From Lamprocystis purpurea (GTDB taxonomy: Bacteria; Pseudomonadota; Gammaproteobacteria; Chromatiales; Chromatiaceae): a DNA stretch of 5,364 nt. How positions within the stretch are numbered: the first letter of the stretch is position 1; each line of letters opens with the position of its first letter. The position numbers and the translations under genes are program-made. The notes under the pieces were generated by a model. It saw nothing but the letters and a program-made list of their open reading frames with translations. It ran no database searches and was not told the DNA's origin. The DNA is taken from assembly GCA_020718945.1 (NCBI GenBank), contig DYRB01000239.1:1-5364 (forward strand). Reading direction: 5' to 3'. Below, piece after piece: positions 1-5,364 of this stretch.

Positions 1-1158
<1,158 letters not shown>

Positions 1159-1167
1159 GCTTGGGAT

Positions 1168-1307
1168 CGCCGGCCTCCGGCCGGCAACTGGCCCCCCTTG
1201 GAGCGCCGGCCTCCGGCCGGCAACTGGGCCGGCGTCCCGGGAGCGCCGGCCTCCGGCCGGCAACTGGGCCGGCGTCCCGGGAGCGCCGGCCTCTGGCCGG
1301 CAACTGG
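1168..1307 (+). repeat. Array of four direct palindromic repeats (REP-like)
   Basis: A 24-nt element occurs at 1168-1191, 1204-1227, 1244-1267 and 1284-1307. Its core is a perfect hairpin, GCCGGCC-TCC-GGCCGGC (7-bp stem, 3-nt loop), followed by AACTGG. Copies 2 to 4 lie on an exact 40-bp period: 1204-1243 and 1244-1283 are identical, and the third unit is partial. Copy 1 is offset by 36 bp. Copy 4 has a single change, in the loop (TCC to TCT), leaving the stem intact. Because 40 is not a multiple of 3, the repeat changes reading frame from copy to copy, which argues against coding. No T-run follows any hairpin, so these are not classical intrinsic terminators, though they could stabilise or end the glgP mRNA. 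No transposase or terminal inverted repeats are visible. A REP/BIME-type identity is inferred from structure and location. Confidence 0.9.
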
Positions 1308-1377
1308 AACTCCGATGCCCGGGCCCCCATCTGCCCGACGCCTGCGTCTGTGCCACCCGCCGCGAGACGCAGCTTGA

Positions 1378-1406
1378 CCCAGTTGCCGACGGGACCTCGG
1401 CGCTCC
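1378..1406 (-). repeat. Diverged inverted copy of the palindromic repeat
   Basis: Read on the minus strand, this 29-nt stretch matches the array element (GGAGCGCC...GGCAACTGGG) at 24 of 29 positions by hand alignment. The differences fall in the hairpin. Stem pair 5 changes from G-C to A-T and pair 7 from C-G to G-C, both preserving pairing; pair 6 becomes a G/G mismatch; the TCC loop is kept. It begins 5 nt beyond the hemerythrin stop codon and has the same orientation relative to hemerythrin as the array has to glgP. Confidence 0.75.
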
Positions 1407-1411
1407 AGACC

Positions 1412-1807
1412 CTAGTGGTCCTGAACCCGGTGCAGGTGTACCGCCAGGGCGTAATCCAGGGTGCGGGTATGCTGAGCGAACCAGTCGGGGACCCGGTCCT
1501 CGATGTAGGCCCGGGCGAAGATGGTCTTGCCCGCGGCCAGTCGCTCGGCGAAGCGCTCCATCTCCCCCAGGACCCGCCCGTGCTCGGCGATGTGCTCCTG
1601 CCGGCCGGGAAAGCTGGTCTGGCGCATCAGGTCTTCTTCCGCGGCGAAATGGGCCCGGGTGTGGGCCATGAGTTGCGCGAACAGGTCGGAGAACTCGACC
1701 CCGTCCGACTGGGCGAGACGGTTGACCAACTCCGCGAACTCGGCATGGATCGCGTCGATGGCAGGGATGCCCAGGTGCAGATAGTCGCAGTCTTCGATCA
1801 GGGCCAT
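1412..1807 (-). CDS. Bacteriohemerythrin, single-domain di-iron O2-binding protein
   Basis: Small cytoplasmic four-helix-bundle protein (131 aa) expected to bind O2 at a non-haem di-iron centre, for O2 storage, delivery or sensing. All seven ligand positions of the family are visible: His21 (IHAEF), His53 and Glu57 (HFAAE), His72 and His76 (HIAEH), and His113 and Asp118 (HTRTLD). Length and spacing match other bacterial hemerythrins, including the longer gap before the last pair. The start ATG (1805-1807) is chosen because the domain begins at once (MALIEDCDYLHLGIP) and GGAGG lies 9 nt upstream. The frame continues open to 1969, but that extension is Pro/Arg/Ala-rich, lacks family similarity and would overrun the ribosome-binding site. 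No fused signalling domain or signal peptide is present. It lies 262 nt downstream of the glucosidase on the same strand, so it probably has its own promoter, which I could not identify with confidence. The stop is TAG at 1412-1414. Confidence 0.93.
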   Translation of the reverse strand: MALIEDCDYLHLGIPAIDAIHAEFAELVNRLAQSDGVEFSDLFAQLMAHTRAHFAAEEDLMRQTSFPGRQEHIAEHGRVLGEMERFAERLAAGKTIFARAYIEDRVPDWFAQHTRTLDYALAVHLHRVQDH

Positions 1808-1816
1808 GGCTCCGCG

Positions 1817-1821
1817 CCTCC
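1817..1821 (-). promoter_or_regulatory. Ribosome-binding site of the hemerythrin gene
   Basis: GGAGG on the minus strand, 9 nt upstream of the ATG at 1805-1807. It decides the start in favour of the 131-aa form over the 185-aa open frame. Confidence 0.7.
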
Positions 1822-1834
1822 GGGTCGCGGCATT

Positions 1835-1967
1835 CCCGCCAGGGGTGGCGGGCAGGGCCGGGGCGGCGGGGGGCCGCGCCCGGCGTGGGGACCCAAAGCC
1901 CGGGCGCCGCTGCGGGTGGCCCGGACTGGGGTCAACAACCGACCTCATCGGTCGGCTCACCCGCAGC
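1835..1967 (-). other. Inverted-repeat-rich leader of the hemerythrin gene (possible structured RNA or operator)
   Basis: Three consecutive perfect inverted repeats occupy the region upstream of the hemerythrin start. The distal one is a 10-bp stem, GCTGCGGGTG (1909-1918) with CACCCGCAGC (1958-1967). It encloses a 6-bp hairpin, CCGACC-TCATC-GGTCGG (1939-1955). Next is an 8-bp stem, GCGCCCGG (1876-1883) with CCGGGCGC (1900-1907). Last is a 7-bp hairpin, CCCGCCA-GGGG-TGGCGGG (1835-1852), ending 13 nt before the Shine-Dalgarno site. In GC-rich DNA such stems also arise by chance; the 10-bp stem is the least likely to. I recognise no known riboswitch or RNA family. A weak -10-like TATGCT (minus strand, 1965-1970) overlaps the distal arm, so a DNA-level operator is as plausible as an RNA fold. 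Confidence 0.35.
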
Positions 1968-2026
1968 ATAAACGATGTCGGACATGACCATAGGTTCTGT
2001 GTCGCGATTGAGCGGAACCCCAGAAG

Positions 2027-2068
2027 GAGGCGCTGCCGGCCCGGCCCCTAGGGATGGTCCCGCGCCTC
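2027..2068 (-). terminator. Possible 3' stem-loop of the transporter-glucosidase operon
   Basis: A perfect 7-bp inverted repeat, GAGGCGC (2027-2033) with GCGCCTC (2062-2068), begins inside the glucosidase's tandem stop codons. Its 28-nt loop holds smaller palindromes: GCCGG-C-CCGGC at 2035-2045 and CCCTAGGG at 2046-2053. On the minus strand it is followed by the weakly pyrimidine-rich CTTCT, not a real U-tract, so intrinsic termination is uncertain. It may instead be an mRNA-stabilising structure. Confidence 0.3.
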
Positions 2069-2069
2069 A

Positions 2070-3425
2070 TCAGCGGTCGTCCACCCACAGCGCCTCACCC
2101 CGGCTGCGGACGACCTCGGCGTAGAACCGCGCGCTGGCCTTGAGGGTGCGGGCCTGGGTGGCATAGTCCACATGGACCAGGCCGAAGCGCTTCGTATAGC
2201 CGAAGGCCCACTCGAAGTTGTCCAGCAGGGACCAGGCGAAGTAACCGCGCAGGTCCACCCCCTGGGCCAGGGCCGCGTGGGCGGCGATCAGGTGGTCGCG
2301 CAGGTAGGCACGGCGTTCCGGGTCCGCCACCCGGCCATTCTGGGGCTCTGGGTCCGGAAAGGCGGCGCCGTTCTCGGTGACATAGAGGGGCGGGTTGCCG
2401 TAACGGTCCTTGAGGGCGACCAGGGCCTCGGTCAGGCCCTCGGGGTAGACCTCCCAGTCCATGGCGGTGTGGGGGCGGCCTGCCTGGCGGACCCGCAGGG
2501 CAGGGTCCGGGGCCGGGGCCTCCGCGTGACGCACCACGGAGCGCGAGTAGTAGTTGGCCCCGACAAAGTCCAGGGGCTGGCGGATCAGGGCCAGGTCGCC
2601 CTCCGGGAAGGCCGGCCAGGCGGGGCCGAAGCCCTCGATCAGCTCCGCCGGATAATGGCCGAGCAGGGCCGGGTCGAGGAACCAGCGGTTGATGAAGGCG
2701 TCGCGGCGCACCGCGGCGGCCCGGTCCCGCTCGCCGTCGGTCGCCGGGTGCTGGGGCTCCAGGTTGACCACCAGCCCGACCCGATGGCGCCCTTCGGCGC
2801 GGTAGGCCTGTACCGCGGTGCCGTGGGCCCGCAGCAGGTTGTGGCCCACCAGGGCCGCCTCGGCCAGGTCCCGGTGACCTGGGGCCAGGTCGCCGTACAG
2901 GTGCCCGGGGACCGTCACCACCCAGGGCTCGTTGAGGGTCGCCCACAGGGCCACCCGGTCGTCCAGGGCCCGAAAGACCGCCTGGGCATAGTCGCCGAAC
3001 CAGCCGGCGGCATCCCGGTTGGCCCAACCACCGCGGTCCTGGAGGGCCAGGGGCAGGTCCCAGTGGTAGAGGGTGGCCATGGGGGTCAGGCCGAGCTGGT
3101 GCAGCCCGTCCACCAGGCGGCGGTAGAAGTCGAGCCCGCGGGGATTGACCCGCCCGGTCCCGTCCGGGAAGACCCGGCCCCAGTTGATGCTGAAGCGATA
3201 GGCATTGAGCCCCAGCTCGACCAGCAGGTCCAGGTCGTCGCGGTAACGGCGGTAATGGTCGCAGGCCAGATCGCCGGTCAGACCGTCGGCGATGCGCCCG
3301 GGCTCGTGGGAAAAGGCGTGCCAGATGCTGGGACCGGCCCCGTCGGCCAGGGGCGAGCCCTCGATCTGGTAGGCGGAGGTGGCGGCCCCCCACAGGAAGC
3401 CGTCGGGAAAGGCGTGCTCGGTCAT
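2070..3425 (-). CDS. GH1 family beta-glucosidase
   Basis: Cytoplasmic retaining beta-glycosidase (glycoside hydrolase family 1, (beta/alpha)8 barrel), most likely a beta-glucosidase (EC 3.2.1.21) acting on cellobiose or other beta-glucosides. The 451 aa match the usual single-domain length. Family blocks in order: N-terminal FLWGAATSAYQIEG (residues 10-23, Gln20 contacting the sugar), YRFSINWGRVFP (76-87), LYHWDLP with His121, the acid/base motif TLNEP with Glu166, GANYYSR (289-295), the nucleophile motif YVTENG with Glu351, and WSLLDNFEW (398-406, with Trp398, Glu405 and Trp406 near the substrate). No signal peptide precedes the domain, so the substrate must be inside the cell. The ATG at 3423-3425 fits the family N-terminus, but no clear Shine-Dalgarno lies upstream. 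It follows the transporter stop by only 20 nt, which suggests co-transcription and perhaps translational coupling. The gene ends in tandem TGA TGA (2067-2072). Natural substrate is undetermined; beta-galactosidase, beta-fucosidase or glycolipid/osmolyte glucosidase activity is also possible in GH1. Confidence 0.95.
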   Translation of the reverse strand: MTEHAFPDGFLWGAATSAYQIEGSPLADGAGPSIWHAFSHEPGRIADGLTGDLACDHYRRYRDDLDLLVELGLNAYRFSINWGRVFPDGTGRVNPRGLDFYRRLVDGLHQLGLTPMATLYHWDLPLALQDRGGWANRDAAGWFGDYAQAVFRALDDRVALWATLNEPWVVTVPGHLYGDLAPGHRDLAEAALVGHNLLRAHGTAVQAYRAEGRHRVGLVVNLEPQHPATDGERDRAAAVRRDAFINRWFLDPALLGHYPAELIEGFGPAWPAFPEGDLALIRQPLDFVGANYYSRSVVRHAEAPAPDPALRVRQAGRPHTAMDWEVYPEGLTEALVALKDRYGNPPLYVTENGAAFPDPEPQNGRVADPERRAYLRDHLIAAHAALAQGVDLRGYFAWSLLDNFEWAFGYTKRFGLVHVDYATQARTLKASARFYAEVVRSRGEALWVDDR

Positions 3426-3445
3426 GGTCGGGCCCAGGCTGGGGT

Positions 3446-5194
3446 TCAGGAGGACGGACTGGTCGGGGCCGGAATCGGGACAACCACCAGGGTCGGGTCC
3501 GGCTCCCGCAGGGGCATCAGGCGCCAGGTCCCGTCCGCGGCTATCTCCAGCAACTGGTCGTAGTCCGCCGGGTCGTCGTCGGCCTGGCCCAGGGTCAGAT
3601 AGCTGATCATGTGGTTGCGCAGGACCTGGAGCAGCCCCCCGACCTGGAACTCGCTGAGCGCCCGGGACGGGTGGTCGAGGAAGACGAACTCAGGCGTGGC
3701 CAACAGGACCCGGGAGAAGGCGAGCAATTGCTGGTCGCCCAGGGACAGGATCTCGGACCATTGGTGCTCGGTGTCCAGGCCGCCCGCCCGGCTCAGGGCG
3801 GGACCCAGCCCCAGTTCCCGCAGGGTACGTTCGATGCGGTCGGTGGGGATCTTGTCGATCTGATCGGTGCGCAACAGGACCTCACGCAATGTGCCGGGGG
3901 GCAGGTAGGGACGCTCCGGGAGGAACAGGATGTCCTGGGGCTTGGGGCGCAGGATGCGCCCATCGCCGCTGTCCCACAGGTCCGCGGTGGCACGGAACAG
4001 GGCCTGGCCGGCCGCCTCGTCCTGGGCCCGGATGAGCAGCCGGGTGCCCACCGGCAGGGCCAGGGTCAGGTCCCGCACCAGGGTGCGCCCGTCCCGGGGG
4101 CCGGTCAGGGTGAGGCGCTCGTAGGCGACCTGGGCGCAGACATCGCACTGGGCTATGTGGGGGGCGTTCGGGGCCCGGGCGCGGTCCATGGCCTCGCGCA
4201 GGGACGCCAGCCGGGCGATTACCGCGGTGTAATTGGAAATGGACTGGAACTGAGTGACGATGATGGAGAAGGCCCCCAGCAGGTGCCCGAAGGCCATGGC
4301 GGACTGGGTGATGACCCCGAACTCTGCATTGCCGGCGATGAACAGCGGCGCCACCACCAAGGCCGGGATGATCTGGATCATGTAGTTGTAGCCGGTGGTG
4401 AAGAAGCCCAGGTTACGGTTCACGTCGATGATGTTGCGGAAGTTGTCGGTCAGGGCATCCAGGCGGGACAGCAACCGCGCCTTGAGCCGCCCCTCGCGCC
4501 GCAGCAGGGCTATGGAGTCCACGTTCTCGCGCACATGCACCAGGCGGGCGCGGAAGTTGGCCTCCTTGTCGAGCTGGTCGTAGTTGAGCTGGACCAGGCG
4601 ACGGCCGATCAGCACCGTCACCGCCGAGCCCAGGGTGGCGTAGGCCACGGCCACCAGGAAGAGTTGCGGGCTGATGCTCCACAGGACCCCGGAGAAGGCG
4701 ATCACGGTGAAGGTGGCGTTGAGAAACATGAGCACGAAGGACAGGGTGGTCGCGGTCAGGGCGCGGATGTCCTCGGAGATGCGCTGGTCCGGGTTGGGCA
4801 CGTCCCCGGCCTGGTGCAGGCGGAAGTAGGTGCGGTCGCCCAGGTAGTTGTCTATGGCCCTGTGGGTCAGCCACTTGCGCCACAGGAGCCCGAGCCGCTC
4901 CTCGAAGTAGCGGTAATACACCGCCACCAGGGTGGAGACGCCAAAGACGGCGATATAGAGGGCAGCGTAGAACCAGAAGGAACTGGGGTCACGCCGCTCG
5001 ACGGCGGTCATGAAGTCGCGGCCCACATAGCTGTTGACCACATTCAGGACATTGACCAGGACCAGCAGGGCGATCAGCCCGGCGAAGAGCGAGATCGCCT
5101 GGGCACGGACCGCCGGGTCACTGACGATGTCCTTCAGCATGTCGAGGAAGCGCAGCCAGGTGGCGCGGCTGATCGGTGTTCGCAGGAGGGTCAT
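3446..5194 (-). CDS. YddA/SbmA-BacA-like ABC half-transporter with degenerate ATPase domain
   Basis: Inner-membrane fused permease/ATPase half-transporter (582 aa) of the COG4178 type; substrate unknown. The membrane part (residues ~30-320) has about six hydrophobic segments (~31-57, 72-93, 150-172, 176-197, 263-290, 297-320). It keeps family blocks such as NPDQRISEDIR (134-144), LNYDQLDKEANFR (203-215), FFTTGYNYMIQIIPALVVAP (264-283) and FGVITQSAMAF (292-302). The nucleotide-binding domain (~350-560) aligns across its length but lacks its catalytic residues. The Walker A site reads AQDEAAGQA (390-398) with no Lys, the Q-loop is PERPY (Glu427), the post-Walker B Glu is His508 (FVFLDHPSRALS), and the H-loop His is Gln537 (LGQAD). 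The signature LSLGDQQ (483-489) and Walker B Asp507 remain. The only two cysteines form CDVC (350-353) between the domains, and a Pro-rich tail ends the protein. The frame has no internal stop, so decay by frameshift is not evident. It starts at ATG 5192-5194 without an obvious Shine-Dalgarno. The family assignment is firm; the loss of ATPase activity is inferred. Confidence 0.92.
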   Translation of the reverse strand: MTLLRTPISRATWLRFLDMLKDIVSDPAVRAQAISLFAGLIALLVLVNVLNVVNSYVGRDFMTAVERRDPSSFWFYAALYIAVFGVSTLVAVYYRYFEERLGLLWRKWLTHRAIDNYLGDRTYFRLHQAGDVPNPDQRISEDIRALTATTLSFVLMFLNATFTVIAFSGVLWSISPQLFLVAVAYATLGSAVTVLIGRRLVQLNYDQLDKEANFRARLVHVRENVDSIALLRREGRLKARLLSRLDALTDNFRNIIDVNRNLGFFTTGYNYMIQIIPALVVAPLFIAGNAEFGVITQSAMAFGHLLGAFSIIVTQFQSISNYTAVIARLASLREAMDRARAPNAPHIAQCDVCAQVAYERLTLTGPRDGRTLVRDLTLALPVGTRLLIRAQDEAAGQALFRATADLWDSGDGRILRPKPQDILFLPERPYLPPGTLREVLLRTDQIDKIPTDRIERTLRELGLGPALSRAGGLDTEHQWSEILSLGDQQLLAFSRVLLATPEFVFLDHPSRALSEFQVGGLLQVLRNHMISYLTLGQADDDPADYDQLLEIAADGTWRLMPLREPDPTLVVVPIPAPTSPSS

Positions 5195-5364
5195 GGTCTG
5201 GTGGGCTGGTCCGCGGTGGTGTCCGCCCGGGGGTGCCGGGCCGGTATCGGCGTCGGGCGAGTATAGCCCCGCGGTTCAGTGCCCTGCGAGGGACCAATGG
5301 GTTAGATTATGGCTATGTCTGCATTAGGTGTTGGTCCGACCGGGAGGCCCACCGTGGGAGCGCC
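5195..5364. other. Noncoding upstream region of the transporter-glucosidase operon
   Basis: No gene is supported here. The region contains a 6-bp hairpin in the probable leader (GCCCGG-GGGTG-CCGGGC, 5225-5241). An AT-richer stretch follows at about 5300-5330, standing out from the GC-rich surroundings as promoter regions often do. The final nine bases (GGGAGCGCC, 5356-5364) match the approach to the palindromic repeat seen at 1239-1247, so a further copy may start at the window edge. Confidence 0.5.
5260..5265 (-). promoter_or_regulatory. Possible -10 element for the transporter-glucosidase operon
   Basis: TATACT on the minus strand matches the sigma-70 -10 consensus at 5 of 6 bases, about 65 nt upstream of the transporter ATG. 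No convincing -35 hexamer sits 16-18 nt further up. An alternative lies upstream: CATAAT (5306-5311), with a weak CCAACA 17 nt before it. Neither can be decided from sequence alone. Confidence 0.25.

Noticed and set aside
1168..1307. CRISPR array
   Set aside because: The spacers are short (12-16 nt), and those within the 40-bp units are identical. The units are tandem palindromic repeats and no cas gene is present.
1161..1415. 84-codon frame across the repeat array (repeating PASGRQL-like peptides)
   Set aside because: The 40-bp period is not a multiple of three, so the peptide changes frame between copies, and the frame lacks a ribosome-binding site. It is translated repeat DNA.
1808..1969. 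54-residue N-terminal extension of hemerythrin
   Set aside because: It is Pro/Arg/Ala-rich without family similarity, and a good GGAGG precedes the internal ATG at 1805-1807.
2172..3563. 463-codon open frame on the plus strand opposite the GH1 gene, and a 462-codon frame on the same strand as GH1 (2095-3483)
   Set aside because: Both are composition artefacts rich in Gly, Pro, Arg and Val with no recognisable domain. GH1 motifs fix the real frame.
4001..4027. Compensated frameshift or sequencing error hiding a normal Walker A
   Set aside because: Flanking residues (LLIR before, LFRATADLW after) are in frame and match the family. The other two frames of the segment contain no GK[ST] motif, and the remaining catalytic substitutions are independent and far away.
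3611..5266. 551-codon open frame on the plus strand opposite the transporter
   Set aside because: It is rich in Gly, Gln, Val and His and has no domain. The minus-strand frame carries the full ABC transporter architecture.
5309..5364. Start of a plus-strand gene (MAMSALGV...) running off the window
   Set aside because: Only 18 codons are visible, the purine-rich GAGGGA is about 15 nt away (too far), and its end coincides with a probable repeat copy.

Overview
The window is GC-rich (roughly two thirds G+C) bacterial chromosome with tightly packed genes. Gene content and the GC-rich 3'-end palindromes suggest a high-GC gammaproteobacterium, possibly a Chromatiales-type purple sulfur bacterium. 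That placement is inference at modest confidence, because no rRNA or other lineage marker is present.

Layout: (i) 1-1158, plus strand, the C-terminal part of glycogen phosphorylase (GlgP), whose start lies outside the window. (ii) 1159-1411, a noncoding gap between convergent genes. It holds four direct copies of a GC-rich palindromic element plus a fifth, diverged and inverted copy. Each convergent gene is followed within about 10 nt by a copy in its own sense orientation. (iii) 1412-1807, minus strand, a 131-aa bacteriohemerythrin with a complete set of di-iron ligands, preceded by a leader rich in inverted repeats. (iv) 2070-3425, minus strand, a GH1 beta-glucosidase with both catalytic glutamates. 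(v) 3446-5194, minus strand, a 582-aa fused permease/ATPase half-transporter of the YddA/SbmA-BacA-like (COG4178-type) family. It lies 20 nt upstream of the glucosidase and is probably co-transcribed with it. (vi) 5195-5364, its noncoding upstream region, with an AT-richer stretch and possible promoter elements.

The genes suggest carbohydrate handling: glycogen breakdown by GlgP, cytoplasmic beta-glucoside hydrolysis by GH1, and a linked transporter of unknown substrate. Hemerythrin adds O2 binding or sensing. A functional link among all four is not demonstrated.

The most notable feature is the transporter. Its membrane domain and full reading frame are well preserved, but every catalytic element of its nucleotide-binding domain that I can align is substituted. 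Walker A is absent, the Q-loop Gln is Glu, the Walker B catalytic Glu is His, and the H-loop His is Gln; only the signature motif and the Walker B Asp remain. It looks like an ABC transporter with a pseudo-ATPase domain, related to a family (SbmA/BacA) already known to include NBD-less, proton-driven members. The second notable feature is the palindromic repeat, whose inverted copy carries paired base changes that preserve the stem.
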